Assembly (NCBI RefSeq): GCF_014200725.1
Contig: NZ_JACHCL010000004.1
Location: forward strand, 1-64,000
Source: Janthinobacterium silvisoli
GTDB lineage: Bacteria; Pseudomonadota; Gammaproteobacteria; Burkholderiales; Burkholderiaceae_D
Length of the DNA: 64,000 nt
Reading direction: 5' to 3'
Below the pieces are notes generated by a model. It saw nothing but the letters and a program-made list of their open reading frames with translations. It did no database searches and was not told the origin of the DNA. The position numbers and the translations under genes were made by a program. Every line of letters begins with the position of its first letter. Position 1 is the stretch's first letter. Of the stretch, positions 37,771 to 47,033 are shown one piece after another.

Positions 37771-38601
37771 TTATTTGACCAGGCGCTGCCACAGGGCCGT
37801 GGTAGCGGCCGCCTGGTTCAGACTATAGAAATGCAAGCCGGGCGCGCCACCCTCTAGCAGGCGTTCGCACAAGGCAGTCACCACATCGAGGCCAAAAGCC
37901 TTGATGGACGCGCTGTCATCGCCGAAGCTGGCCAGTTTCAGGCGCACCCAGCGTGGAATTTCCGCGCCGCACATTTCTGAAAAGCGCAACAATTGCGTGT
38001 AATTCGTGATCGGCATGATGCCGGCCACGATAGGCACGTTGATGCCCACCTTCTGCGTTTGCTCGATAAACTGGAAATACGCATCGGCATTGTAGAAGTA
38101 CTGGGTGATGACCGAATCGGCGCCAGCCTGCACCTTGCGGACCAGCGCCTGCAGGTCGTCTTGCGGCGAACGCGCTTGCGGATGCATTTCCGGATAGCCA
38201 GCCACTTCGATATGGAAATGGTCGCCCGTCTCGGCGCGGATGAATTCCACCAGCTCATTAGCATAGCGGAACTCGCCCGCTGCGCCGTAACCACTGGGCA
38301 AGTCGCCGCGCAAGGCCACGATACGCTGCACACCAGCATCCTTGAAATCAGCCAGTACCTTGCGGATCGACTCGCGCGTGCCGCCCACGCACGACAGATG
38401 GGGCGCGGCTTCTTCGCCGTCCGCCAGAATATCGCGCACGGTATCGAGCGTACCTTGCTGGGTGCTGCCACCGGCGCCAAAGGTCACCGAATAATACTTC
38501 GGATGCAGTTCGGACAGTTTTGCCCGCGTGGCACGCAGCTTTTCCGTCCCTTCCGGGGTTTTCGGCGGGAAAAACTCAATACTGAAGTTATGGTCTGCCA
38601 T
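37771..38601 (-). CDS. metF: 5,10-Methylenetetrahydrofolate reductase
   Basis: A 276-aa FAD enzyme making 5-methyl-THF for methionine synthesis. The N-terminal SIEFFPPKT, VTFGAGGSTQ, RGDLP, ADSVITQYFYNADAYFQF and GIMPITNYTQL blocks are diagnostic. It overlaps the end of the small membrane-protein gene by 14 bp and lies downstream of ahcY on the same strand, so the SAH riboswitch ahead of ahcY could also influence it. Length is close to the bacterial norm (about 280-300). Confidence 0.96.
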   Translation of the reverse strand: MADHNFSIEFFPPKTPEGTEKLRATRAKLSELHPKYYSVTFGAGGSTQQGTLDTVRDILADGEEAAPHLSCVGGTRESIRKVLADFKDAGVQRIVALRGDLPSGYGAAGEFRYANELVEFIRAETGDHFHIEVAGYPEMHPQARSPQDDLQALVRKVQAGADSVITQYFYNADAYFQFIEQTQKVGINVPIVAGIMPITNYTQLLRFSEMCGAEIPRWVRLKLASFGDDSASIKAFGLDVVTALCERLLEGGAPGLHFYSLNQAAATTALWQRLVK

Positions 38602-38944
38602 CGGTTTTACTCAAAAGTAAGGTCGACAGGGCCCAGGAAATGACGCTGTACAACAATGCGCCGCCCACGGCCGCCCAGAAACTGGTGACATGGAAACCAT
38701 CGATGACCTGCGCCACCAGCCAGAACAGAAAGCCATTGACGATCAGGATGAACAGTCCCAGCGACAACACGGTCACCGGCAAGGTCAGCAAAATCAGCAA
38801 TGGACGTATCAGGGCGTTGACCAGACCCAGCAAGGCAGCAGCCAGCAGCGCAGTCCAGCCACTGCTCATGGACACCGAGTGCATCAGATAAGGAACGGCA
38901 AACAGGGCTGCCGCGTTGATCAACCAAGTCAGTAGCAAGCGCAT
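38588..38944 (-). CDS. Small four-TM membrane protein, phage holin family 4 (YvlD-like)
   Basis: A 118-aa inner-membrane protein with four hydrophobic segments (LLTWLINAAALFAVPYLM; ALLAAALLGLVNALI; PLLILLTLPVTVLSLGLFIL; SFWAAVGGALLYSVISWALS). It matches the holin-4 superfamily / YvlD pattern, including the RPLLILLTLPVTVLSLGLF block. The family name is historical and no lysis role is implied. It sits between ahcY and metF and overlaps metF by 14 bp, so it is likely co-expressed with the methyl-cycle genes. Function unknown. Confidence 0.85.
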   Translation of the reverse strand: MRLLLTWLINAAALFAVPYLMHSVSMSSGWTALLAAALLGLVNALIRPLLILLTLPVTVLSLGLFILIVNGFLFWLVAQVIDGFHVTSFWAAVGGALLYSVISWALSTLLLSKTDGRP

Positions 38945-38957
38945 TTCTTTAGCCTGT

Positions 38958-38994
38958 CAAAAAGAAGGGTCAGGCCGGCGGCAGGCGCCGGCCT
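38958..38994 (-). terminator. GC-rich hairpin between ahcY and the small membrane-protein gene
   Basis: A 9-bp stem AGGCCGGCG / CGCCGGCCT with a 5-nt loop, 33 bp past the ahcY stop. On the minus strand it is followed by GACCCTTCTTTTTG, so the T-run is displaced. It could be a partial terminator that lowers downstream metF expression. Confidence 0.5.
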
Positions 38995-39026
38995 TCAGAG
39001 GGTGATGTACAGCCCCGGACTACCGA

Positions 39027-40451
39027 TTAATAGCGGTAGTGCTCTGGCTTGTACGGACCTTCGGTACGCACGCCGATGTAAGCGGCTTGCTCTTCAGTCA
39101 GTTCCGTCAGCTGCGCATTCAACTTTTTGAGTTGCAAGCGAGCGACTTTTTCGTCCAGGTGTTTTGGCAAAGTGTACACGCCGACCGGGTAGTTGGCCGT
39201 GTTGGCGTACAGTTCGATCTGGGCGATGGTCTGGTTGGCGAACGACGAGCTCATCACGTACGACGGGTGACCGGTACCGCAACCAAGGTTGACTAGGCGG
39301 CCTTCAGCCAGCAGGATGATGCGGCGGCCCGATGGGAAAATGATGTGGTCGACTTGCGGCTTGATGTTTTCCCACTCGTATTGTTTCAACGAAGCGACGT
39401 CGATTTCATTGTCAAAGTGACCAATGTTGCAGACGATGGCCTGGTCTTTCATGCGCGTCAGATGATCGTGCGTCAGGATGTGGTAGTTGCCGGTGCAAGT
39501 GACAAAGATATCGCCATGTTCGCAAGCGTAGTCCATGGTCACCACGCGGTAGCCTTCCATCGCCGCCTGCAGTGCGCAGATCGGATCGACTTCCGTGACC
39601 CAGACTTGCGCCGACAGGGCGCGCATGGCTTGCGCCGAACCTTTGCCGACATCACCGTAACCGGCGATGACGGCCACTTTACCGGCGATCATGACGTCGG
39701 TAGCGCGCTTGATACCATCGACCAGGGACTCGCGGCAGCCGTACAGGTTGTCGAACTTCGATTTCGTGACGGAATCGTTGACGTTGATTGCAGGGAAGGC
39801 CAGCTTGCCTTCTTTATGCATCTGGTACAAACGGTGCACGCCGGTGGTGGTTTCTTCGGTCACGCCGAGGATTTCCGGCAGACGCTTCGAGTACCAGGTA
39901 GCATCGACCAGCAAGTGTTTCTTGATCGAGTTGAACAGGCAGATTTCTTCTTCCGAGGAAGGGTTGGCCAGTACCGACAGGTCGGTTTCGGCGCGCACGC
40001 CCAGATGCAGCAGCAAGGTTGCATCGCCACCGTCGTCGAGGATCATGTTCGAGTAGACAGCCTTGCCGTCCGCATCCGGCCATTCAAAGATGCGGTGCGT
40101 ATATTCCCAGTAGTCATCCAGCGATTCGCCCTTGACAGCGAACACAGGCGTGCCAGCGGCAGCGATGGCGGCAGCGGCATGGTCTTGCGTGGAGTAAATA
40201 TTGCACGACGCCCAGCGCACTTGCGCGCCCAGTGCTTCCAGGGTCTGGATCAGCACGGCGGTCTGGATGGTCATATGGATGGAACCGGTGATGCGCGCGC
40301 CTTTCAAAGGCTGCGCAGCGGCGAATTCTTCACGGATGGCCATCAGGCCAGGCATTTCCGTTTCAGCGATCTTGATTTCCTTGTCGCCCCAGGCGGCCAA
40401 GGTGATATCAGCGATGGTGTAGTCGTGTTGCGATTTGAGTACGGCGTTCAT
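39027..40451 (-). CDS. ahcY: Adenosylhomocysteinase
   Basis: A 474-aa NAD+-dependent enzyme that hydrolyses S-adenosylhomocysteine to adenosine and homocysteine. Diagnostic blocks: [44 protein letters not shown], the Rossmann motif [31 protein letters not shown], and the tail YKPEHYRY. The ATG at 40451 has GGAGG five bases upstream; the GTG just before it is too close. The leader contains an SAH riboswitch, giving direct feedback from its substrate. The gene heads an ahcY-membrane protein-metF unit. Confidence 0.98.
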   Translation of the reverse strand: MNAVLKSQHDYTIADITLAAWGDKEIKIAETEMPGLMAIREEFAAAQPLKGARITGSIHMTIQTAVLIQTLEALGAQVRWASCNIYSTQDHAAAAIAAAGTPVFAVKGESLDDYWEYTHRIFEWPDADGKAVYSNMILDDGGDATLLLHLGVRAETDLSVLANPSSEEEICLFNSIKKHLLVDATWYSKRLPEILGVTEETTTGVHRLYQMHKEGKLAFPAINVNDSVTKSKFDNLYGCRESLVDGIKRATDVMIAGKVAVIAGYGDVGKGSAQAMRALSAQVWVTEVDPICALQAAMEGYRVVTMDYACEHGDIFVTCTGNYHILTHDHLTRMKDQAIVCNIGHFDNEIDVASLKQYEWENIKPQVDHIIFPSGRRIILLAEGRLVNLGCGTGHPSYVMSSSFANQTIAQIELYANTANYPVGVYTLPKHLDEKVARLQLKKLNAQLTELTEEQAAYIGVRTEGPYKPEHYRY

Positions 40452-40480
40452 CACGCCCTCCTTTCAGTGTGAAAAAGGTA

Positions 40481-40543
40481 CGTGAGCGCGGTTGCAGGAT
40501 ATTCCGAGCCTGGCGAATTTCTTCGTCGCAACGCTCCTCGGAC
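40481..40543 (-). ncRNA. SAH riboswitch in the ahcY leader
   Basis: On the minus strand CCGAGGAGCGTTGCGAC is followed by a variable hairpin, then CCAGGCTCGG and, about 20 nt later, GCGCTCACG. The P1 stem pairs CCGAG (in TCCGAGGAGCG) with CTCGG. The 3' GCGCTC segment can pair with GAGCG to form the pseudoknot. These are the conserved elements of the S-adenosylhomocysteine riboswitch known upstream of ahcY and met genes in beta- and gammaproteobacteria. SAH binding is expected to raise ahcY expression. The 3' pairing strand lies 20-30 nt from the ribosome binding site. Confidence 0.93.
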
Positions 40544-40548
40544 CCGAT

Positions 40549-40578
40549 ATCTTACCATTGGCGCACACGCTTCGCCAA
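40549..40578 (-). promoter_or_regulatory. Sigma70-type promoter for the SAH riboswitch-ahcY transcript
   Basis: Minus-strand TTGGCG (-35, 40573-40578), 18-nt spacer and TAAGAT (-10, 40549-40554). The predicted start falls near 40542, exactly at the first base of the riboswitch P1 stem, so the transcript would begin with the aptamer. Confidence 0.7.
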
Positions 40579-40709
40579 CCGATTCGGCATAGCCAGGCAA
40601 ATGTAAGCGTTTGTAATGGTCGTCAACGCATCAGTCCGCCACCGCGTTTTTTGCTCAGTGACACGGGAATCATCCCAGCACGATTAAACAACCACTTGAG
40701 GATTGCATC

Positions 40710-40985
40710 ATGAAAAAAGTTATCGCTACCCTGATCGCCGGCCTGTTCGCTTCCGCTGCATTCGCTCAAGCACCAGCGCCAGCCGCATCGGCTCCTGCCG
40801 CTTCCGCTCCAGTCGCCATGAAAGCGGCCATCAAGCCAGCAGCCGAAGCCAAGCCAGCTGCCAGCACCGAAGCCAAAGCTGACACCAAAGTTGCTAAACC
40901 GAAGCATCACGCTAAAAAAGCCAAGGCCAAAACCGAGGCAGCAAAAACGGAAGCAGCACCAGCAGCCGCTCCTGCCGCCAAGTAA
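40710..40985 (+). CDS. Small secreted Ala/Lys/Pro-rich protein
   Basis: A 91-aa protein of unknown function. A clear signal peptide (MKKVIATLIAGLFASAAFA) is followed by a low-complexity mature part made of Ala, Pro, Lys and Glu, with a central basic patch KPKHHAKKAKAK. Similar short alanine/lysine-rich exported proteins are common and unannotated in Burkholderiales. GAGGAT upstream of the ATG and a strong terminator at 41002-41030 support it as a real monocistronic gene. It lies between ahcY and metK but on the opposite strand. The mature part is probably disordered and could bind nucleic acid or anionic envelope polymers. Confidence 0.78.
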   Translation: MKKVIATLIAGLFASAAFAQAPAPAASAPAASAPVAMKAAIKPAAEAKPAASTEAKADTKVAKPKHHAKKAKAKTEAAKTEAAPAAAPAAK

Positions 40986-41001
40986 GCTTTAGCCGCAATA
41001 G

Positions 41002-41030
41002 AAAAAAGACAGGTCCGCCTGTCTTTTTTT
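41002..41030. terminator. Rho-independent terminator after the Ala/Lys-rich gene
   Basis: AAAAAAGACAGG ... CCTGTCTTTTTTT form a perfect stem with a TCCG loop and a T-run on the plus strand. The A-run makes it potentially bidirectional. Confidence 0.9.
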
Positions 41031-41041
41031 GTTTTCCAGAC

Positions 41042-41076
41042 ATAAAAAAGCACCCGCAGCCTTGGCCGGGGCGCTT
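41042..41076 (-). terminator. Probable terminator of metK
   Basis: AAGCACCC ... GGGGCGCTT (one mismatch) followed on the minus strand by TTTTTTATG, 20 bp past the metK stop. It resembles the terminator at 22087-22126. Confidence 0.7.
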
Positions 41077-41095
41077 CTCTATATCAGCTGGCAGA

Positions 41096-42262
41096 TTACT
41101 TCAGGCCGGCAGCGTCACGCAGCAGGGCGACCTTGTCGGTGCGTTCCCAGGTGAATTCCGGCTCTTCGCGGCCGAAATGGCCGTAGGCGGCGCTCTTCTG
41201 GTAAATCGGACGCAGCAGGTCCAGCATTTGAACGATACCTTTTGGACGCAAATCAAAGTGTGCTAGCACCAGCTTGGCGATTTCCGTATCGGGAATCACG
41301 CCCGTGCCTTCCGTGTAGACGGTGATGTTGATTGGCTTGGCCACGCCGATGGCGTAGCTGACCTGCACCTGGCATTGACGCGCCAGGCCGGCGGCGACGA
41401 TGTTTTTCGCCACATAGCGGGCAGCATAAGCGGCCGAACGGTCGACTTTCGATGGGTCCTTGCCCGAAAACGCGCCGCCGCCGTGCGGCGCTGCGCCACC
41501 GTAGGTATCAACGATGATCTTGCGGCCGGTCAAGCCGCAATCGCCTTGCGGGCCACCGATAACGAAACGGCCGGTCGGGTTGACCAGGAATTTGGTGTCC
41601 GTCAGCCATTCGCGCGGCAGGATAGGCTTGATGATTTCTTCAATCACCGCTTCTTCGATCTGCGAGTGCGAGATTTCCGGCGCATGCTGGGTCGACAGCA
41701 CCACCGTGTGCACACCGACCGGACGGCCATCGACGTAGCGCAGGGTCACTTGCGATTTTGCATCCGGACGCAGCCATGGCAGACGGCCATCCTTGCGCAG
41801 TTGCGACTGGCGCTCGACCAGGCGGTGCGCGTAGTGGATGGCGGCTGGCATCAGCTCGGCCGTTTCATCGCAGGCATAACCAAACATCAAGCCCTGGTCG
41901 CCAGCGCCTTGATCCAGATCAATACCAACGCCTTCATCGACACCTTGCGCGATGTCTGGCGATTGCTTGTCGTAAGCCACCAGTACGGCGCAACCTTTAT
42001 AGTCGATACCATATTCCGTATTATCGTAACCGATGCGTTTGATGGTTTCGCGCGCAACTTGAATATAATCAACATTGGCATGCGTGGTAATCTCGCCAGC
42101 CAGTACCACCAGACCGGTGTTGCACAGGGTTTCGGCAGCCACGCGGGCGGTCGGGTCCTGGGTCAGGATGGCGTCAAGGATGGCGTCGGAAATTTGATCG
42201 GCAACCTTGTCCGGGTGGCCTTCCGAGACGGATTCGGAAGTGAAGAGATAGTCGTTTGACAT
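41096..42262 (-). CDS. metK: S-adenosylmethionine synthetase
   Basis: A 388-aa enzyme making SAM from methionine and ATP. Signature blocks: [62 protein letters not shown] and the tail [15 protein letters not shown]. Length matches E. coli MetK (384). The start has AGGAG eight bases upstream. It is divergent from the lipid A acyltransferase pair (188 bp apart) and, with ahcY and metF nearby, completes most of the SAM cycle. I see no SAM-type riboswitch in its leader. Confidence 0.98.
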   Translation of the reverse strand: MSNDYLFTSESVSEGHPDKVADQISDAILDAILTQDPTARVAAETLCNTGLVVLAGEITTHANVDYIQVARETIKRIGYDNTEYGIDYKGCAVLVAYDKQSPDIAQGVDEGVGIDLDQGAGDQGLMFGYACDETAELMPAAIHYAHRLVERQSQLRKDGRLPWLRPDAKSQVTLRYVDGRPVGVHTVVLSTQHAPEISHSQIEEAVIEEIIKPILPREWLTDTKFLVNPTGRFVIGGPQGDCGLTGRKIIVDTYGGAAPHGGGAFSGKDPSKVDRSAAYAARYVAKNIVAAGLARQCQVQVSYAIGVAKPINITVYTEGTGVIPDTEIAKLVLAHFDLRPKGIVQMLDLLRPIYQKSAAYGHFGREEPEFTWERTDKVALLRDAAGLK

Positions 42263-42450
42263 TGCAGGCTCCTGATTACGATATGAATGTTCTGTCGCAG
42301 TAAAGAGGATTTTGCCTGCGACGCTTTAGCGATATTTATATTCCGCTTCGCAAGTTGTCTATTAACTCGGCGGTACTGCATACGTGGTATTTTACGCTTC
42401 TTAAAAAATTTTGGCACGGCAACGCGTCAACCGTAGAAAACAGATTATTC

Positions 42451-43317
42451 ATGCTAGTCCCCATTTTCCGCTTTTTATCCCTCTTTCCCCTGCCTGTTTT
42501 GCATGCTCTGGGAAGTACGCTAGGCTGGGTAATTTACGCCATTTCACCGTCCTATCGGCGCCGCATGCGTGAAAACATGCACGGTGCGGGCTTTTCGCAA
42601 CACTTGCACTCTGCCGTGTCCGAAGCAGGCAAGAGCGTGCTGGAGCTGCCCTTCATCTGGTGTGCGCCAGCCGAGCGCGTGGCGCGCCATGCCACGGTGG
42701 AAAACTGGGAATTGGTCGAGCGCGCGCTGGCGCATGGCCGCGGCATCGTGTTCCTGACGCCCCATTTGGGCTGTTTTGAAATCGTCGCGCAGCAAATCGC
42801 CCTGCGTACGGCCTTGACCGTGATGTACCGCCCGCCCAAACGGGCCGCCCTGAAACCGTTGATCGAAGGCGCACGCGCACGCGAAAACCTGATGCTGGCG
42901 CCCGCCAATATGTCGGGCGTGCGCATCTTCGCCAAATGCCTGAAGAAAGGCCAGCCGATCGGTTTGCTGCCAGACCAGGTGCCGCAAGAAGGCGAAGGCG
43001 TGTGGGCCGATTTCTTCGGCCGCCCCGCCTACACCATGACCCTGCCGGCCAAGCTGGCGCAGATGGGCGGCGCCGAAGTCATCATCACCTATGCCGAGCG
43101 CCTGCCGGGCGGGCGCGGGTACCGCGTGCATTTCGTGCCATTCACCGAATCGCTGGACTGCCCTTCGGCGCAGCAGGCACGCACCATCAACGCAGCCATG
43201 GAGCAATTGATCGCGCGCAGCCCCGCACAATATCTGTGGAGCTACAACCGCTATAAAGTACCGCGCGGCGCACCGCCACCGAACGCCGCCAGCAGCGATG
43301 CAGGAGAACAGGCATGA
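42451..43317 (+). CDS. Lipid A biosynthesis acyltransferase (LpxL/LpxM type), first copy
   Basis: A 288-aa inner-membrane acyltransferase that adds a secondary acyl chain to Kdo-lipid A. An N-terminal hydrophobic segment (LVPIFRFLSLFPLPVLHALG) is followed by the HxxxxE catalytic motif in TPHLGCFEI, then GLLPDQVPQEGEGVWADFFGRPAYTM. The ATG at 42451 gives the family's normal N-terminus; the longer reading from 42355 adds 32 residues without homology. The stop overlaps the next gene's ATG (ATGA), so the two acyltransferases are translated together. Confidence 0.9.
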   Translation: MLVPIFRFLSLFPLPVLHALGSTLGWVIYAISPSYRRRMRENMHGAGFSQHLHSAVSEAGKSVLELPFIWCAPAERVARHATVENWELVERALAHGRGIVFLTPHLGCFEIVAQQIALRTALTVMYRPPKRAALKPLIEGARARENLMLAPANMSGVRIFAKCLKKGQPIGLLPDQVPQEGEGVWADFFGRPAYTMTLPAKLAQMGGAEVIITYAERLPGGRGYRVHFVPFTESLDCPSAQQARTINAAMEQLIARSPAQYLWSYNRYKVPRGAPPPNAASSDAGEQA

Positions 43318-44192
43318 GGCTGCTGCTCGCCCTGATGTGGCTGCTGCATTGGCTGCCCCTGCCCATCCTGGGCCGCTTTGGCGTCGCCGTCGGCAGCCTG
43401 CTGTTCATCGCCATGCCGCGCCGGCGCAAGATCGCGCTGACCAATTTGCGCCTGTGCATGCCGGAATTATCGGAAAAGGAAAGAGTAGCCCTGGCGCGCC
43501 AGCATTTCCAGGCGTATTCGCGCAGCGTGTGGGAACGCGCTATTCTGTGGTGGGCCTCGGAAGAGCGCCTGAACCGCCTGATCAAGAAAGTGCCAGCGTT
43601 CCCGGGACAACTGATCGCCTCCAAACCGACCATTTTGCTGTGCCCGCACTTTGTTTGCCTCGACGTCGCCGGCGCGGCCACGGCGATGGAAATTTCAGCC
43701 TCGTCGATGTATGCGCAGCAAAAGAACGCCGTGTTCGACAAGGCCTTGCGCGACGGCCGTTCGCGTTTCAAGCCATCGAAACTGTTTACACGCCAGGATG
43801 GCATCAAGCCCATCTTGCGCGCGCTGCGTGATAACTTGCCCTATTTCATGCTGCCGGACATGGATTTCGGCGAAAAGGATGCGGAATTCGTGCCCTTCTT
43901 CGGCGTGCCGGCCGCCACCCTGACAGCCACGGCGCGCCTGGCGCTGGCCGCCAGGGCCCAGGTAATCCCGGTGATCGCCACCTTCCTGCCCGATTACCAG
44001 GGCTGGAAAGTGACGTATTACCCGCCGTGGGACGATTATCCTGGCGAAGACATCACGGCCGCCACGCGCCGCATGAATGACTTTATCGAAGAGCGCGTGC
44101 GCGAAACACCGGCCGAGTACTTCTGGACGCACAAGCGCTTCAAGACGCGCCCGGAAGGCGAGCCCTCGTTCTACGACAACCAGCAACATTGA
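43314..44192 (+). CDS. Lipid A biosynthesis acyltransferase (LpxL/LpxM type), second copy
   Basis: A 292-aa acyltransferase with an N-terminal hydrophobic segment (LLLALMWLLHWLPLPILGRFG) and the catalytic HxxxxD in CPHFVCLDVAG. It shares only family-level similarity with the first copy, so the two probably add different acyl chains or act at different positions. It is coupled to the first copy by a 4-bp overlap and lies 15 bp before dapF, matching the conserved metK-lpxL-lpxL-dapF order of Burkholderiales. Confidence 0.9.
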   Translation: MRLLLALMWLLHWLPLPILGRFGVAVGSLLFIAMPRRRKIALTNLRLCMPELSEKERVALARQHFQAYSRSVWERAILWWASEERLNRLIKKVPAFPGQLIASKPTILLCPHFVCLDVAGAATAMEISASSMYAQQKNAVFDKALRDGRSRFKPSKLFTRQDGIKPILRALRDNLPYFMLPDMDFGEKDAEFVPFFGVPAATLTATARLALAARAQVIPVIATFLPDYQGWKVTYYPPWDDYPGEDITAATRRMNDFIEERVRETPAEYFWTHKRFKTRPEGEPSFYDNQQH

Positions 44193-44207
44193 TTTGATCG
44201 CCCTACC

Positions 44208-45071
44208 ATGAAACTCCAGTTCACCAAGATGCATGGCGCCGGCAATGACTTCATCGTCATCGACGCCATCAACCAGCAGGTCGATTTCACGCCAGCCCAG
44301 TGGCAGCGCCTGGCCGACCGCCGTTTCGGCATCGGCGCCGACCAGATCCTGGTGGTGGAAAAGGCCCGCCTGCCCGGCTGCGACTTCCGCTACCGCATCT
44401 ATAACAATGACGGCGGCGAAGTCGAGCAATGCGGCAATGGCGCACGCGCCTTCGTCAAGTTCGTCAGCGAAAAAGGCTTGTCCGGCCAGACCTCCATCAG
44501 CGTGGAAACCATGGCCGGCGTGATCACGCCACGGCTGGAAATCGACGGCAGCATCACGGTCGACATGGGTGCCCCGGTGTTGGAACCAGCCCTGGTGCCC
44601 TTCGATGCAAGCGGCCTCGACGGCGTGGCGGAAGGCAGCGACACCTTGTGGCCGCTGGACCTGGCATTGCCTGGGCTAGCTGCCACGGTGCTGGTGTCCG
44701 TCGTTTCGATGGGCAATCCGCATGCGGTGCAAGTGGTCGATGATGTCGATGGGCTAGACCTGGAAAGCTCGGGCCCGCTGATCGAACACCACCGGCGCTT
44801 TCCGCGCAGGGTCAACGCCGGCTATATGCAGGTACTGGATCGCCAGCACGTGAAACTGCGCGTGTATGAACGGGGCGCCGGCGAAACGCTGGCCTGCGGC
44901 ACGGGCGCCTGCGCCGCCGCCGTGGCCGGCATCCGCCGTGGCCTGCTCGACTCACCCGTGCGCATCAGCGCGCGCGGCGGCGAACTGTCGATCGCCTGGC
45001 AGGGCGAAGGCAAGAGCGTGCTGATGACGGGCCCGGCCGTGACAGTATTTGAAGGCACGATAGATCTGTAA
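44208..45071 (+). CDS. dapF: Diaminopimelate epimerase
   Basis: A 287-aa PLP-independent epimerase converting LL- to meso-diaminopimelate for lysine and peptidoglycan. The two catalytic cysteines are visible: Cys75 in [10 protein letters not shown] and Cys230 in [23 protein letters not shown] at the N-terminus is diagnostic. It follows the second acyltransferase by 15 bp. In E. coli dapF precedes a DUF484 gene and xerC; here a Sel1-repeat gene and a porin are inserted between them. Confidence 0.97.
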   Translation: MKLQFTKMHGAGNDFIVIDAINQQVDFTPAQWQRLADRRFGIGADQILVVEKARLPGCDFRYRIYNNDGGEVEQCGNGARAFVKFVSEKGLSGQTSISVETMAGVITPRLEIDGSITVDMGAPVLEPALVPFDASGLDGVAEGSDTLWPLDLALPGLAATVLVSVVSMGNPHAVQVVDDVDGLDLESSGPLIEHHRRFPRRVNAGYMQVLDRQHVKLRVYERGAGETLACGTGACAAAVAGIRRGLLDSPVRISARGGELSIAWQGEGKSVLMTGPAVTVFEGTIDL

Positions 45072-45083
45072 TCGCAACAAGGA

Positions 45084-46586
45084 CTATGCCGCCAGGAATG
45101 CCTGTTCCAGCGGTGTTTCCAGCTCTGCCAGATAACATTTCAAGCGGTACAGGCGCTGGCGATAATTGCCTTCCGGACCTTCCACACCGCAATCGACATG
45201 TTCGAACACGCGCATGACACGGTCGAGCAGATGGCGTTCCTGCGCCGTGCGGATCAGCACCAGCCGCCGTTTGCCACGGCCGTGCGTGGCACTGATATCG
45301 ATCAGCAGGCAATGCCCGTGATCAGCCGCATGGATATCGAGCAATAACGCTTCCGCACGCGACAAATGAAAGCAGCGCGCCAGTTCCAGCCGTGCCGCCA
45401 GCAAGGGCTGGCTTTGAAGCCATTGACGCTGCTGCGATCCGCTATAGGCTACGCTGCCCTGGCCCCATTCGCCAACGGCGCCGCAAGGGGCGATCTTGAC
45501 CAGCGCCGCCCCCGCTTCCAGGCAGCCCTGCGCCTGTGCCTGCAACAGCCAGTAAGCGGCGCGCACATCGTTATTGCCTCCCTCACGCCGGTTACGCCAT
45601 GCATGCATACCGCATTCGAGCTGGGCCGGTGCATGTCCCAGATCGGCCGCGCGCTCCAGGCAGGATTGCGCCTCCAGCACATTACGTTGCGAAAATTCAG
45701 GTTTGATATAAATGCGCGACAGCACGAACCAGGCATCGGCCAGCCCCTGCTCGCCCGCCTGGGTCAGCCAGCGTACGGCGCGCTTGAAATTGGCCGTGCC
45801 ACTGCGCGTGGCCAGCCGCCTGCCCTGCGCATCCATACGCGCATAGCCCAGCCCCAGTTCCAGCTGTGCCGTGCGGTCGCCGCCATGGGCCGCCAGCTCG
45901 CAGCATTGCCAACTTTCCGGCGCACACGTCAGGGCCAGCGCCTGGGCACAGCGCGACAGCAGCAACACTTGCGGTGCTGCCAGAGTGATGCGGCAGGCAC
46001 CCTGCACCGCCTGGCGCCGCAACAAGTCTCGCGCCAGCGGCAAGGCGCGCGACACATACGCGCTGCGGTCACCGCTGCTCCACGCCTGCTCCAGCCAGGC
46101 ATACAGCGGTGCGCCATACACGCCGGCTAGCTCGCAGACCTCGCCGCTCCCCTGCCCGGCCGTGCTCGCCATGCCATCTTGGCGGGAAAGCAGCCATTGC
46201 GCATCGGGCAAACCGGCACGCACTGCCGCTTCGAGCGCCTGCCTGGCCTTGCTCCGCAGGATCTCGCAATCAACATTGGCATTTCCCAACACTAATTGGG
46301 CCAGCACCAGTCCCGCTTGCACCAGCCCGGCGTCAAATGCCTGTTGATAATAGGGGATCAAAGTCTTGGCCGACGATAGGGCCACCTCGAACGGCACGTG
46401 CATGCCGATCAGCAGGCAAGCTTCCTCGCTCTGCTCCTGCGCCGCCCGCGCCAGCCAGTGCAGGGCGGTCGGTACACTTTGCGGCACGCCCTGGCCAAAC
46501 AGATAGACCCTGCCCAGTGCCAGCTGACAGCTGACATTGCCCGCGCGGGCCCCCTTGATCAAGCCTAGTATTTCGCGATTTGCCAT
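45084..46586 (-). CDS. Sel1-repeat (SLR) protein
   Basis: About 500 aa with several Sel1-like repeats, e.g. LALGRVYLFGQGVPQSVPTALHWLARAAQ and LGYARMDAQGRR ... AVRWLTQAGEQGLADAWFVLSRIY. The C-terminal 130 residues (from ARCFHLSRAEALLLDIHAADHG) are not repeat-like and are unassigned. No signal peptide is seen, so it is probably a cytoplasmic scaffold. The start at MANREIL has GAGAA upstream; the longer reading adds a Cys/Arg-rich tail without support. It is convergent with dapF (12 bp). Function unknown. Confidence 0.8.
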   Translation of the reverse strand: MANREILGLIKGARAGNVSCQLALGRVYLFGQGVPQSVPTALHWLARAAQEQSEEACLLIGMHVPFEVALSSAKTLIPYYQQAFDAGLVQAGLVLAQLVLGNANVDCEILRSKARQALEAAVRAGLPDAQWLLSRQDGMASTAGQGSGEVCELAGVYGAPLYAWLEQAWSSGDRSAYVSRALPLARDLLRRQAVQGACRITLAAPQVLLLSRCAQALALTCAPESWQCCELAAHGGDRTAQLELGLGYARMDAQGRRLATRSGTANFKRAVRWLTQAGEQGLADAWFVLSRIYIKPEFSQRNVLEAQSCLERAADLGHAPAQLECGMHAWRNRREGGNNDVRAAYWLLQAQAQGCLEAGAALVKIAPCGAVGEWGQGSVAYSGSQQRQWLQSQPLLAARLELARCFHLSRAEALLLDIHAADHGHCLLIDISATHGRGKRRLVLIRTAQERHLLDRVMRVFEHVDCGVEGPEGNYRQRLYRLKCYLAELETPLEQAFLAA

Positions 46587-47033
46587 CGATTCTCGATATT
46601 GAGTCAATGATTCTAATAATGTGCGTGTCTCCCGGCCTGCTCGCGTCTGGCACCCAAACAACGATGTCATATTGATCAGTCCTTACGACAGTGTAACGTC
46701 CCCATCTTGTGAAATCGTCAAAAAGAGACGAAAAAATTGATTTAGCGCAATATTTTCTGCCCGACACATCCTCTTGCTGCTATCATTTTACCAATGGCAA
46801 AACAGCCAACTACAGCGGGAACACGCTGGCTCCGTCACCTTCCGCAGCGTTACAAAAATACAACAGAGCAATGCCTTTATGGTGATTTTCACCAATCTTT
46901 TCACGCCTATTTGACCAATCCCATGTGGCTGGCGTGCTGAACACTTAAGGTTCATTCATCGGAATGCAGTATTTGCCGCGTTCCAATCTGCTCGGGACTC
47001 TGACGGAAATCACTTTTACATAGGGAATAAGAC
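46587..47033. other. 447-bp gene-free region ahead of the porin
   Basis: Between the divergent Sel1-repeat gene and the porin. No ORF with a plausible ribosome binding site, no tRNA and no strong hairpin was found. It is more AT-rich than its neighbours (runs such as GACGAAAAAATTGATTTAG), consistent with a regulated porin promoter region. I could not identify a convincing -35/-10 pair. Confidence 0.5.

Noticed and set aside
40492..40713. A 73-aa plus-strand ORF opposite the SAH riboswitch
   Set aside because: No ribosome binding site and the sequence is explained by the conserved aptamer on the other strand.
42263..42450. SAM-responsive riboswitch in the metK leader
   Set aside because: No SAM-I, SAM-II or SAM/SAH core motif could be read; only a short AT-rich leader with no conserved stem.
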